50,702 nt of DNA from Candidatus Didemnitutus sp. (GCA_030681265.1 JAUXXD010000137.1:1-50702); one strand, 5' to 3'. Shown: positions 17,812-26,302, numbered from the stretch's first letter. Notes: generated by a model from the letters alone, not told the origin. Program-made: numbers and translations.

Positions 17812-18159
17812 GTGAAAACAACCTTCGCCCTCCTTCTTCCCGCTGTTGTTGCTGTTGGTCTCTTGACTGGTTGCGGCACGCGTTCCACTGAAACCCGCGG
17901 CACGAATCCCGGACACCCGGGTGCCGCGGTCGGTTACGCGGTAGGAAACACCGCTGGCGCGGTCACTGGTTCGGTGGTCGGCGCCGTGGCGGCCGGGGCC
18001 GAAGGTATGGCGGATGCCGTGAAGGCGCCGTTCAACAACGAGCGTCGCTATGTGCGCAAGTGGCGCACGGAAACAACCTCCGATGGCCGCACGATTCAAG
18101 TGCCTTACGAAGTCGAGGTCGACGCGCATGGACGCGAGATCGTGCCGAAGTCCAACTAA
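17812..18159 (+). CDS. Small glycine-rich lipoprotein
   Basis: 115 residues from a GTG start. Signal VKTTFALLLPAVVAVGLL with lipobox LTGC (Cys21). A Gly/Ala-rich stretch (GAAVGYAVGNTAGAVTGSVV) resembles glycine-zipper segments of outer-membrane lipoproteins. The C-terminus is charged and ends with SDGRTIQVPYEVEVDAHGRE. No named family recognised. Upstream are the REP-like copy and a 65-base leader. Confidence 0.72.
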   Translation: MKTTFALLLPAVVAVGLLTGCGTRSTETRGTNPGHPGAAVGYAVGNTAGAVTGSVVGAVAAGAEGMADAVKAPFNNERRYVRKWRTETTSDGRTIQVPYEVEVDAHGREIVPKSN

Positions 18160-18171
18160 TCCAAGCGGGCG

Positions 18172-18196
18172 GGCGCCTGGCGCGGTTTATTTTTTA
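18172..18196 (+). terminator. Possible weak Rho-independent terminator
   Basis: A short GCGC-CTG-GCGC stem is followed by GGTTTATTTTTTAG, 13 bases after the lipoprotein stop. The stem is only four pairs, so this is tentative. Confidence 0.4.
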
Positions 18197-18280
18197 GTGT
18201 AGCCGAAACTTGGGTGGGGCTGCTGCAGTATTTCTGAAAATGCCTCGCTCCGGACCATCACGCGCGGGCGCTGTGTGCAC

Positions 18281-18310
18281 TAAAAACGGCGTCCCTTGTG
18301 AGGACGCCGT
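18281..18310 (-). terminator. Rho-independent terminator of the lpoB operon
   Basis: Perfect nine-pair stem ACGGCGTCC / GGACGCCGT with a seven-base loop. Read on the minus strand it is followed by TTTTTA. It lies 25 bases beyond the lpoB stop. Confidence 0.88.
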
Positions 18311-18334
18311 GAAATTTTACGGGGATCGAATCGC

Positions 18335-18937
18335 TTACCAACCGACGCCGGGGCGCTTGGTTTGTTTGGCGATTTGACGCTCTTCTTCCCAGACGGTGAG
18401 GCCGGTTTTGACTTCGACGAGCGACATCTGGAACGCGTAGGTGTTCTGCGTCATCTTGCCCGAGCGATCGGTCTGCTGGATGAGCTTTGCGTAGAGTGTG
18501 TAGTCGGGCAAAAGTGTTTTTTGCTTCTTACCGGACTGCATCTCTTCCATTTCCGCGGCTTCGCTGGCGACCACGGCGCGTTCGCCGAGACCGAGCGTGT
18601 TGGTGATTGCGATCTTGCCGGTCTGCGTGAGCGCGACGCGGATTTTTTTGATCAAAAGATCCGTATCGACCATCAACTGCGTGTTGTTGATCACGCGGTC
18701 GACCGCGAGGATGGCTGGCACGCGCGGGGCGCGTTCGAGCGCGTTGGACGAGAGCAGCGAACCCGTGAGTTGGTCGGCGGCGTTGGCCCAGTCCTGCGAG
18801 TTGATCGCGGAGGTGTTGAGGGCGTCGGGGCCGCGGGCGTCGACGGTGCGCGTCTCTTCGGTCGTGGTGCAACCGGTGAAGAGGAGCGAGGCCGAGAGCG
18901 CAGCGGCGCCAAGGAGCTTAGTGGGGGAATGTTTCAT
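18335..18937 (-). CDS. lpoB: Penicillin-binding protein activator LpoB
   Basis: 200-residue outer-membrane lipoprotein of the LpoB (COG3417) family; in E. coli LpoB reaches through the murein to activate PBP1b. Lipobox LFTGC (Cys23). A short Thr/Glu/Ala linker follows, then the compact domain with RVPAILAVDRVINNTQLMVD, LLIKKIRVALTQTGK, LLPDYTLYAKLIQQ and QMSLVEVKTGLTVWEEERQI. It is last in a five-gene leftward operon, 12 bases after ycfL, ending at a strong terminator. The linker is short, so span across the murein may depend on its partners. Confidence 0.9.
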   Translation of the reverse strand: MKHSPTKLLGAAALSASLLFTGCTTTEETRTVDARGPDALNTSAINSQDWANAADQLTGSLLSSNALERAPRVPAILAVDRVINNTQLMVDTDLLIKKIRVALTQTGKIAITNTLGLGERAVVASEAAEMEEMQSGKKQKTLLPDYTLYAKLIQQTDRSGKMTQNTYAFQMSLVEVKTGLTVWEEERQIAKQTKRPGVGW

Positions 18938-18949
18938 GATGAATTGGGT

Positions 18950-19369
18950 TTATTCGCGGAATTTGAGGCGGAAATCAACGGCGCGCGGGTTGATGGATAC
19001 CGTGGAGATGGTGGTGCTTTCGCGGCCCTGTAGCGCGAGGCCCTTCCAGGTTTCGTTGGGTGAGTCGATCGACATACCGTCGGCGTCAACCCACTCGAAC
19101 TTGTAGTTCAGGTGACGCGCGTTGTTTTTCAGATTTTCCACCGTCGCTTGGATCTTGAGCAAGTTGCCCGAGACCTTCGACTCGTTGATGGCGACGACGC
19201 GAAACGTGCCGGCGAGGGTGTTGTCGGTGATGACACGTTTGTCGGAGATGTAGTTGGGCGAGGCTTGGGACTCGGCTCGCTCATACGTGTTCACGTTGGT
19301 GGCGCAGCCGGAAAGCAGCACCACCGCAACGAGCGCAACGCCGGCGAGCGTGGAACGATAAGATTTCAT
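18950..19369 (-). CDS. ycfL: YcfL family lipoprotein
   Basis: 139 residues, DUF1425/YcfL family. Lipobox LLSGC (Cys22). Mature part is a beta-sandwich-like sequence (INESKVSGNLLKIQATVENL, HLNYKFEWVDADGMSI, final VDFRLKFRE). YcfL lies next to lpoB in E. coli, as here. Function unknown. It begins five bases after the COG3014 gene stop, so the two are co-translated or co-transcribed. Confidence 0.87.
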   Translation of the reverse strand: MKSYRSTLAGVALVAVVLLSGCATNVNTYERAESQASPNYISDKRVITDNTLAGTFRVVAINESKVSGNLLKIQATVENLKNNARHLNYKFEWVDADGMSIDSPNETWKGLALQGRESTTISTVSINPRAVDFRLKFRE

Positions 19370-19374
19370 AGATT

Positions 19375-20955
19375 TTATTTTAGTGTGAATTGCGACACGT
19401 GCAACGGCGCGTTGTTCGCGGTGGATTTGACGTAGATGACATTTACTGAACCTTCATCGATGGTGATGGTCTGCTGGGTGGCGCCGGCGGAAAGGACGAG
19501 TTGCCGGTTTTCCGGCGTGGCGAAGCGGGCGTATTGGAACTCCTTCGGGAGCGACGTCCACGTGCGGGTGTCGGCGATGTTGGTGGCCGCGTTGATGCCG
19601 CCCATGATCAATCCGGCGGCCAAGCCGGCGAACATGCCGCCTTGATCTTCGACCTGCTTTTGCACGGTGGCTTGGATGATGGCCTTCGTTGCGGTGGTGA
19701 TGAGCGTCTTGGTCACGATCGACGGCCACTCGTTCTTGAAGTCGTTGGCGACGACGCTGTCCATGCTCGCGACGGTGGAAGTGACAAACGTTTGTTCGCC
19801 AATACCGACGGAGAGCGTGCCGATGTAGTCGCTGTTGAATTCGAGCTTCGGGAACGCGGCGCCGACGTAGGCGAGGCGGCTGGTGACGAGGAAGGTTGGG
19901 ATATCCACGCGAATTTGGCCGCGCAAGGGCGCCGTGCCGGTTTCGAAAATGACGTAGGTGACGCCTTCGAGGGTCTTGCCTTCGGCAGCGTTGGCGGCGG
20001 CTTCGAGGTCGGCGCGGATGAAGTTGTTTTCCGGCACCATTTGCGCGACGCGTTCGAAGGACTTGCGGCCGCGTTCCCAATCGTCGCCCGTTTCACCGAG
20101 AGCGGTGAAGAACAAGCCGTCGAGGAACACCGCGAAAGGATTCACGTAGTCGCCATAGGGTTTCATCGGAGCGAGCGAAGCGTCGAGGGCGGCCTGGAGG
20201 GCGGGACCGGTGCGGGCATCGTCCATCGCACGATTGCTATCGTAAGAGGCGGATTTGCCGGACTCGTCCTTCAATTCGCCGCGAGCGGCCTTGGCGGAAT
20301 CTTCCTGGAGGGCGGCGATGCGTTTTTCGTTGTCGGCCACGGCGTCGCGTTGGCGTTGGAGCGAGCGGTTGAGTTCGACGCGGGCCTTATCCTTGTCGCC
20401 TAGTTCGATGTAGTTGAGCGCCTTGTAGGCGTTCATCATCACTTTATCGTAGGAGCGGCCGCGGTAGGGCAGGTTGGCCTGATTGGTCATCATGGCGCCG
20501 ACCTCGGAGCCGACTTTGAGTTTGGCCTGTTCTTCCCAGTAGTTGACCCGTTCTTCGGCTTTGTCGAAGGCCTCGTTGGAGCGGCGCAAGTAATGTTCGG
20601 CGACTTCGCGGTCGGTCGGGGGTGGCGGGGGTGGCGGGGGTTCTTCGCCTTTTTTCACCGGCGCTGGAGGCGGCAATATGCTCGGCACGGTGGCTGGGTC
20701 AGCGAGGCCCGCGGTGCGCAGGGTGGCGCCTTGTTCAAAACGGAAAACCAGTTCGTCCTTCGAGCCGGCCGATTTATTGGCCTGTTGATCGATCTGCGGC
20801 ACGGCCTGCATCAAACTGCCGCTGCGTGACGATTGGGTGAAGGCTTTGGTGTCTTGTTCGTAGGTTTGGCAGCCGGCAACCAGCAGTGTAAGCACGAGGG
20901 CGCCCGCGATTTGGGTGATCCGGCGCGGGTTCAGCGTCGCATGGGTTTGGTTCAT
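19375..20955 (-). CDS. COG3014 family lipoprotein
   Basis: 526 residues. Signal and lipobox VLTLLVAGC (Cys29); the Met at 20955 is chosen because it begins the signal sequence. The sequence has a proline-rich linker with eight consecutive prolines (GEEPPPPPPPPTDRE), a helical TPR-like region (SYDKVMMNAYKALNYIELGD; LERSLQRQ-like NRSLQRQRDAVADNEKRI), a beta-rich middle and a hydrophobic FAGLAAGLIMGGINAA segment. COG3014 genes commonly accompany ycfL and lpoB. The eight-proline run probably needs EF-P for translation. Confidence 0.85.
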   Translation of the reverse strand: MNQTHATLNPRRITQIAGALVLTLLVAGCQTYEQDTKAFTQSSRSGSLMQAVPQIDQQANKSAGSKDELVFRFEQGATLRTAGLADPATVPSILPPPAPVKKGEEPPPPPPPPTDREVAEHYLRRSNEAFDKAEERVNYWEEQAKLKVGSEVGAMMTNQANLPYRGRSYDKVMMNAYKALNYIELGDKDKARVELNRSLQRQRDAVADNEKRIAALQEDSAKAARGELKDESGKSASYDSNRAMDDARTGPALQAALDASLAPMKPYGDYVNPFAVFLDGLFFTALGETGDDWERGRKSFERVAQMVPENNFIRADLEAAANAAEGKTLEGVTYVIFETGTAPLRGQIRVDIPTFLVTSRLAYVGAAFPKLEFNSDYIGTLSVGIGEQTFVTSTVASMDSVVANDFKNEWPSIVTKTLITTATKAIIQATVQKQVEDQGGMFAGLAAGLIMGGINAATNIADTRTWTSLPKEFQYARFATPENRQLVLSAGATQQTITIDEGSVNVIYVKSTANNAPLHVSQFTLK

Positions 20956-20998
20956 AATGGGGTATCTTTTCTGTGTGTTGGTGGGTTTACGGAAAAAA

Positions 20999-21883
20999 TC
21001 AGCCTTCGTCCTCGGCGACGACGGCGCGGACAATGGCGCCGCTGGCGATGCCGCGATCTTCGATGATTTCGGCTTGGGAATTTTGCGGCGTGACGCGCGT
21101 CACGCGGACTTTGCCGACGTAGACTTCTTCGCGGCTGCGCTCGCCCGTATCGGGATCGACGAGTTCGTCGCCCAGAGCGAAGACTTCCCAAATTTGGCCG
21201 ACGGAGACTCCGGCTTGGTCGTTGCGGTTGATCGTCACGATGGCGTCGCGTTTGCCGATGATGCGGGCTGGATAAATGGCGTCGGTGGCGCGGCCGGAAA
21301 TTTTCTGGGCGATTTCGCGGACGGCCTGGGAGAGCAACTCGTCGCTGGCTTCGCCGATGCGGACGGACGTGTTTTCCGAACGGTTTTCGGAGTCGCGTTG
21401 CAGGACGGAGAAGTTGGCGCTGGCGATGGAACGCTGCGTGGCGACTTCGGTGATCTTGGCGACGGCGGAGATTTCGATGGCGCGCGCGCGAATCGTCTTG
21501 CCGAGGGCGGCGAGGCGGCGCTCTTCCGTGCGGTCGTTGAAGTTGTCGACGCGGATGGTGAGAATGTAGTCGGCTTGGTTGAAGCTGAACGCAGCACCGG
21601 CCGCGGCGGCTTCAGTCGCGAGGGCATCGACGTCGGCGCGCTCGATCATTTCGAAGCGGCGTGTGTTGAGCAGGCGGTCGTGCACTTGGGACTCGAGGCT
21701 TTGCAGAATACTATCGAGTGACAGGTGCACGCCCTGCGCGGCCATGCGTTTGGCGACGGCGGGATTGGCGGTGATTTTAGTCACGGCTAGTTTCTTTTTG
21801 CCGGGGGCTTCTTGTGCGAAGCCCAGACCGGCGGAGAGTGAGGTGGCCACGACGGCGGCGAGGAGGATTCGTCCGATTTTCAT
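20999..21883 (-). CDS. CsgG-like exported protein
   Basis: 294 residues with a signal peptide (MKIGRILLAAVVATSLSAGL to about Ala23) and no lipobox. The N-terminal half matches the CsgG/LpoB-like fold: KKLAVTKITANPAVAKRM, LESQVHDRLLNTRRFEMIER, DVDALATEAAAAG, then YILTIRVDNFNDR. The C-terminal part adds a small beta domain (VTINRNDQAGVSVGQIWEVF; VYVGKVRVTRVTPQNSQAEI), as found in flagellar-assembly T-like or pore-associated envelope proteins. Lacking the lipid anchor of real CsgG, it is unlikely to be a curli pore. Second gene of the lpoB operon. Confidence 0.7.
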   Translation of the reverse strand: MKIGRILLAAVVATSLSAGLGFAQEAPGKKKLAVTKITANPAVAKRMAAQGVHLSLDSILQSLESQVHDRLLNTRRFEMIERADVDALATEAAAAGAAFSFNQADYILTIRVDNFNDRTEERRLAALGKTIRARAIEISAVAKITEVATQRSIASANFSVLQRDSENRSENTSVRIGEASDELLSQAVREIAQKISGRATDAIYPARIIGKRDAIVTINRNDQAGVSVGQIWEVFALGDELVDPDTGERSREEVYVGKVRVTRVTPQNSQAEIIEDRGIASGAIVRAVVAEDEG

Positions 21884-21918
21884 AGGAGAGTAAGTTGGGG
21901 TTGCGGCGGTGGAGCGGC

Positions 21919-23130
21919 TTAGCGACCGAAGAGCGAGCGCTCGTTGATGGTGATGCCTTCCTTGGTATTGACGTTCACTTTGAAGCCGCTGTTTTCGAGG
22001 GCCTTGGCCTCGCCTTCGAGGACCTTGACCTCGGCATCCGTGAGTTTCGCGCCGTTCTTGAGGTTGTTGATGAAAGCGGTGGCGTCCTTCCAGCGGGCGT
22101 AGCCGGCGTCGCTCATCTCGAGGGTGACATTGAGTTTTTGGCCGTTGGCGAAATTGACGGTGCGTTCCCATGGCTTGAAGCCTTCGCGCACGACACGGAG
22201 TTTGCTCAGGCCCGCTTTCACTTGAATCGTGCCCGGGGCCGTGCCCATGGCGATGCCGTCGATTTCCACCGTGGCGGAGAGGGCGGCGACTTTGAATTTG
22301 CTTTGGGAAATGGTGAGGGTGTTTTCCGCGCCGATGCGCACATCGGGGATGTAGAGGTCGGCGACTTCGGTGGAGAGTTCGACGTTGACGAGGGCGGCGG
22401 CGGCGTTCGGCGTGCCGAGGCGGCCGCGATCGATGGCGCGCTTGAGGCTGGTGGCAACTTTGCCGGCGGCTTCATCGAGGAGGCCGTTGTAGGCGTCGGA
22501 GCGTTCGTTGCTGGAGGCGGCGGATTGTTGCACGAGCATGTTCGTGCGGACGGTGTCTGCGGCGAGGCTGGCGCCGGTGGTGCCGTCGAGAATCTTGTAG
22601 GTGACGCGGGCGATGCGTTCTTCGTTCACCGCTTTGACGCCGTAGGCATCGACGGTGCGTTGGTTGGCTTCGAGGCCGGAGATGGAAACTTGGAGCACGT
22701 AGTCGGCGCCCATGGTTTGTGAGAGGCGCACGGCGGAGGTGCTGTCGGCGAATTGCGCGTCGAGGTCGGTCGCCTTGGCGCCGGGCGCGAGTGCGCTGAC
22801 GGCGTTGAGGGTGGTTTCGGCGGAGATGACGCGCAGGCCGAGGTCGGTGACGCGGGAGGTGATGAAATCTTCGAGCGCCCCTAATTGCGCGTCGCCGCTC
22901 TGGCCGGCGCGATTGGTGACGACGATCGCCACTTGGTATTGGGCGGGCTTCGTTTGCACTTGGCGCACCGTCGCGGTGGTGGTGACGGTGTGCTCTTGGA
23001 TCGTCTTGCCGTCCTGTTCGAAGGTGCGGCTCTTGACGTCAGCTTGGGCGGGGGATTGGGCGAGCGCGCCAGTGCTCAACACGAGAGCGGTCAGCGCGGA
23101 AATGAAGAATCGAGGAATGGTAGTGTTCAT
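21919..23130 (-). CDS. Exported PEGA-domain protein
   Basis: 403 residues, first gene of the lpoB operon. Signal peptide ends near TGALA (Ala24). Residues about 60-265 look like a CsgG/LpoB-type domain (QVAIVVTNRAGQ, EDFITSRVTDLGLRVIS, MGADYVLQVSISGLE). Residues about 285-335 are a PEGA beta domain (TVEIDGIAMGTAPGTIQVKA, LRVVREGFKPWERTVNF). A helical tail follows. PEGA domains are surface or cell-wall associated modules. With its neighbours it likely forms an envelope assembly linked to murein synthesis. A 253-base gap upstream should hold the promoter. Confidence 0.75.
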   Translation of the reverse strand: MNTTIPRFFISALTALVLSTGALAQSPAQADVKSRTFEQDGKTIQEHTVTTTATVRQVQTKPAQYQVAIVVTNRAGQSGDAQLGALEDFITSRVTDLGLRVISAETTLNAVSALAPGAKATDLDAQFADSTSAVRLSQTMGADYVLQVSISGLEANQRTVDAYGVKAVNEERIARVTYKILDGTTGASLAADTVRTNMLVQQSAASSNERSDAYNGLLDEAAGKVATSLKRAIDRGRLGTPNAAAALVNVELSTEVADLYIPDVRIGAENTLTISQSKFKVAALSATVEIDGIAMGTAPGTIQVKAGLSKLRVVREGFKPWERTVNFANGQKLNVTLEMSDAGYARWKDATAFINNLKNGAKLTDAEVKVLEGEAKALENSGFKVNVNTKEGITINERSLFGR

Positions 23131-23295
23131 AGCAAGTTGGTGTGGGCGTGACTGTTTTTGTTCCGCTCGCGAAAATCGATCAGTCCAATCGTTCCGCCGA
23201 AAAAACGGTCGGTGCGCGGTGGACCGTCAGCGCGGGGACATTTACCTGATTCACAGCACGCAATATAGAAGGCCAAAACGACGGACGCAAGCGCC

Positions 23296-23336
23296 CAAAT
23301 GTTGCTATACGAGCATTTGCGTAGGGGAATTCCCTA
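23296..23336. promoter_or_regulatory. Two adjacent inverted repeats upstream of the lpoB operon
   Basis: CAAATG-N12-CATTTG (23296-23319) is followed at once by TAGGG-GAATT-CCCTA (23322-23336), whose core GGGAATTCCC is a 10-base palindrome. They lie 166-206 bases before the PEGA gene start and just after the ilvA stop on the same strand, so they could be operators or part of a terminator. No T-run is present. Confidence 0.4.
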
Positions 23337-23383
23337 GGCCCGCCCTTGCCTGACGCCAAAATCCGCGCGGCGCGGTGGTGCGC

Positions 23384-24598
23384 TTACTTCGCCACGACGA
23401 GCGGGAACCCGGCCTTGCGCAACGCACGGTGCAGCGCACGGATGTGCGCGTGGTCGCGGGTCTCGATCGTGCACACGGCGTTGACCGCATGGACGTCGGG
23501 CCCGCTGAACGCGCGGTCATGGGTCACTTCCTTAAAACTCGCGCCGGACTCGGCAATGACGCGTGCCAACGCCGCCAGGCCACCCGGTCGATCGCTGATC
23601 GTGACCGTGAAACGCGTGATGCGGCCATCGCTGACGAGACCGCGTTCGATCACGCGACTAAGAATCGCCGGATCGATGTTGCCGCCGCACGTGATGAGCA
23701 CCACGCGTTTGCCGCGTAACTCCGGTAACTGCCCCGACATCATCGCGGCCAACGGCGTCGCCGCCGCGCCCTCCACGACGATTTTTTCCATTTCGATCAT
23801 ACGCAGAATCGCGAGGGAAATTTGGTTCTCGGTGACTTTGACGACGCCGTCAACGCGGTCGCGGATGAGCGAAAACGCGTTCGTGCCGACCGTGAGCGTG
23901 GCAAGACCATCGGCGAGCGTGCCGCGACGGCCAACGAGCACGGGCTTGCCGGCTTGGAGTGCGGCGCTGAGATTGCCCGTCACCGTGCTTTCGACGGCGA
24001 ACACTTTGACGCGCGGCTTGAGCGCCTTGACGGCGACCAATATGCCCGCGAGCAATCCGCCGCCGCCCACTGGACAAACGATGGCGTCGACATCATTGAC
24101 TTGCTCCAACACTTCGAGGCCGAGCGTGCCCTGCCCCGCGATGATGTCCGGCGCGTCGAAACCGTGGATGTAGGTGAAGCCCTCGCTCGCCGCGAGCGAG
24201 TCGGCATGGGCGCGCGCTTCGGAAAAATCGCGTCCGTGCACGAGGACGTGCGCGCCGAGGCGTTTGCAGGTGCTGATTTTGATCAACGGCGCGTAGTCGG
24301 GCATCACGACCGTGACGGGGCAGTCGAGCAACTGGCCGTGGTAGGCGAGCGCGGCGGCATGATTGCCGGCGGAAGCGGCGACGACGCCGCGGCGCCGTTG
24401 GGCGGGCGTAAGTTGCGCGAGCGCGTTGCGCGCGCCGCGTTCCTTGAACGAACCGGTGCGCTGGAGATTATCCAGTTTCGAAAAAATGCGCGACCCAGTG
24501 ATTTCGGAAAGCGGAATCGACTCCGCACAGGGCGTGTTCACGACGACGCCGGCGATGCGTTTCCGCGCGGCACGAATATCTGCAAGGGTAACGGGCAT
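23384..24598 (-). CDS. ilvA: Threonine ammonia-lyase with ACT domain
   Basis: 404-residue PLP enzyme converting threonine to 2-oxobutyrate, first step toward isoleucine or threonine catabolism. The Schiff-base Lys52 is in TGSFKERGARNAL, the phosphate loop in CPVGGGGLLAG, with ASAGNHAAALAYH and ITCGGNIDP also present. A single ACT-type domain (residues about 328-404, RFTVTISDRPGGLAALARVI) places it in the shorter TdcB/IlvA-with-one-ACT group rather than the two-ACT biosynthetic enzyme. Met at 24598 fits the family start. Lies alone on its strand between two long gaps. Confidence 0.92.
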   Translation of the reverse strand: MPVTLADIRAARKRIAGVVVNTPCAESIPLSEITGSRIFSKLDNLQRTGSFKERGARNALAQLTPAQRRRGVVAASAGNHAAALAYHGQLLDCPVTVVMPDYAPLIKISTCKRLGAHVLVHGRDFSEARAHADSLAASEGFTYIHGFDAPDIIAGQGTLGLEVLEQVNDVDAIVCPVGGGGLLAGILVAVKALKPRVKVFAVESTVTGNLSAALQAGKPVLVGRRGTLADGLATLTVGTNAFSLIRDRVDGVVKVTENQISLAILRMIEMEKIVVEGAAATPLAAMMSGQLPELRGKRVVLITCGGNIDPAILSRVIERGLVSDGRITRFTVTISDRPGGLAALARVIAESGASFKEVTHDRAFSGPDVHAVNAVCTIETRDHAHIRALHRALRKAGFPLVVAK

Positions 24599-24838
24599 GG
24601 GGGATGGGCGCCGTTCTAGCGTCCCGCCACTCTCGCGCAACAAAGATGCGGTCGTGTTGCTGCGCCCGCGCCAGCATTGGGGCCGCGGCGCGCCAGCGCG
24701 CTACTCCGCGCACCCCATGGTCCATCGTAAACACGGGCCGGTCATGGCGGTGATTAGCGTTGCCGCACACCGCGCGGCGTCTAGGAAGTGTCGTTGCTCG
24801 GTGCGCGGTTTCTCCGTTCGCCGGCTGACCCACGAATC

Positions 24839-25192
24839 ATGTTTCAAGTCACTTTTTCCGCCCAAGGCATGCAAGAGCTTAACCGGCTCGATAAACTGGC
24901 CCAAATGGAGGCCATCGAGCCGATCAGCAACGTCAGTCCGAGTGATTTGGCGCATCCGCGCGAGCCGTTGGGCAAGTTTAGCCGTGCCGGCACCGATTTT
25001 TACCGTCTCCGTTCCGGCGATTTCCGCTTCTATTTCACCGTCGAGGGCGACCATCTCCACACGCACTACATTTTGCACAAGGCGTCGTTGGAGGACGCGT
25101 TGTTTCGCATGAAATTACCCGTGTCGGAACAACAACTCTTCGAACAACACTCCAAGTTCTGGCGCTACCTCGAGAGTTTGACCAAGAAGTAG
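24839..25192 (+). CDS. RelE/ParE-like small protein
   Basis: 117 residues. The fold signature of RelE/ParE-type proteins is visible: GKFSRAGTDFYRLRSGDFRF, then YFTVEGDHLHTHYILHK, a beta hairpin with the Arg-Leu-Arg and Phe-Arg residues typical of the family. No antitoxin-like gene lies upstream (240 bases without a recognised gene) or downstream, where pssA begins 10 bases later. It may therefore be a domesticated RelE-like protein rather than a toxin. Met at 24839 gives MFQVTFSAQGMQEL as N-terminus. Confidence 0.6.
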   Translation: MFQVTFSAQGMQELNRLDKLAQMEAIEPISNVSPSDLAHPREPLGKFSRAGTDFYRLRSGDFRFYFTVEGDHLHTHYILHKASLEDALFRMKLPVSEQQLFEQHSKFWRYLESLTKK

Positions 25193-25202
25193 TCCGCATC
25201 CC

Positions 25203-26108
25203 ATGCCCGACCTCACCGATCGCGAAAACCCCTACAATGTCACGCAGGCGAGCCGGATTTATTTCCTGCCGAACCTGATGACGGCGGGCAACCTGTTCTG
25301 CGGCTTCGTCGCCGTGATCAAGTGCATCCAGGCACGTCTCATCACCGACGGCGGTGAATACGCGCTCTTGCACCCCACGCTGACGCCGTTCGACCTCTAC
25401 ACCGAGGCGGTCTGGTTCATATTGCTGGCGGTCGTCTTCGATTCGCTCGATGGGCGCTTGGCGCGCATGGGCGGACGCACGTCGCTGTTCGGCGCGGAGT
25501 TTGATTCGCTGGCCGATGTGGTGTCGTTCGGTATCGCGCCGGCCTTGATGGTGTTCTTTCTGATTCTGGCGCCGCGCGGAGACTACCAGTGGTTTCGCGA
25601 GCTGGGCTGGTTGATCGCGTTCGTCTACTTGTTATGTGGGGCGGTGCGCCTGGCGCGCTTCAACGTCATCACGAACCCCCTGCTCCATCGTGCCGAAGCG
25701 GAATCGCACAAGGATTTCGTCGGGCTGCCGATTCCCGCGGCGGCGGGCACGGTCGCGACCTTGGTGTTGCTGTTGCTCAACTTGGCCGCCAACGACCGCG
25801 AGTTACGCCAATTCACCCTGGCTTTGCCGCTCCTGCTCCTTCTCGTCGCCATGCTGATGGTGAGCACGGTGCGCTACCCGAGCTTCAAGCAGGTGAACTG
25901 GGAAACGAAGACGCGCTTTCGCACCTTCGTCCTCGTTTTCATCGCTGGCATCGTGATCTGGCGCCTGCAGGAGGTTGCGTTCTTCTTTCTCTTCCTCGCT
26001 TACATCGCCTACGGACTCTTCGAACACTACCGCCGTGGCGTGCGCCACACCAAGATGAGAGTTCTGCGCAAACGCATTGTGAAGATGCGCGAGGAATCGT
26101 CTGAATAA
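25203..26108 (+). CDS. pssA: CDP-diacylglycerol-serine O-phosphatidyltransferase
   Basis: 301-residue integral membrane enzyme making phosphatidylserine from CDP-diacylglycerol and serine, leading to phosphatidylethanolamine. The CDP-alcohol phosphotransferase motif DG-x2-AR-x8-G-x3-D-x3-D is complete in DSLDGRLARMGGRTSLFGAE followed by FDSLAD. N-terminal FLPNLMTAGNLFCGF and about eight hydrophobic helices fit the family. The C-terminus is basic (MRVLRKRIVKMREE). It follows the RelE-like gene by 10 bases. Confidence 0.92.
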   Translation: MPDLTDRENPYNVTQASRIYFLPNLMTAGNLFCGFVAVIKCIQARLITDGGEYALLHPTLTPFDLYTEAVWFILLAVVFDSLDGRLARMGGRTSLFGAEFDSLADVVSFGIAPALMVFFLILAPRGDYQWFRELGWLIAFVYLLCGAVRLARFNVITNPLLHRAEAESHKDFVGLPIPAAAGTVATLVLLLLNLAANDRELRQFTLALPLLLLLVAMLMVSTVRYPSFKQVNWETKTRFRTFVLVFIAGIVIWRLQEVAFFFLFLAYIAYGLFEHYRRGVRHTKMRVLRKRIVKMREESSE

Positions 26109-26302
26109 CTTTCTCCTGTGAACAACCCGCCGGTTATTCGGACTTATTCAGGAACTTTGCGCAGCGTTGGCCGACGTGTTTTTCCCTCTGGCGAAAGCTC
26201 GCTTACCACGATATTCGTGCACCATAATAATACGGATACTATCTTATTGAATCTCTCTCTATCTAACCTTTGTGTGGAAAACCCAGCTCCAGCCCACTGC
26301 CG

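Noticed and set aside
24599-24838. Antitoxin gene for the RelE-like protein
   Set aside because: No short frame with antitoxin-like features was found; open frames here have atypical composition and overlap other genes antisense.
26109-26302. Chromosomal origin of replication
   Set aside because: Only one DnaA-box-like match, no clear AT-rich unwinding repeats and no dnaA; kept only as a low-interest observation.
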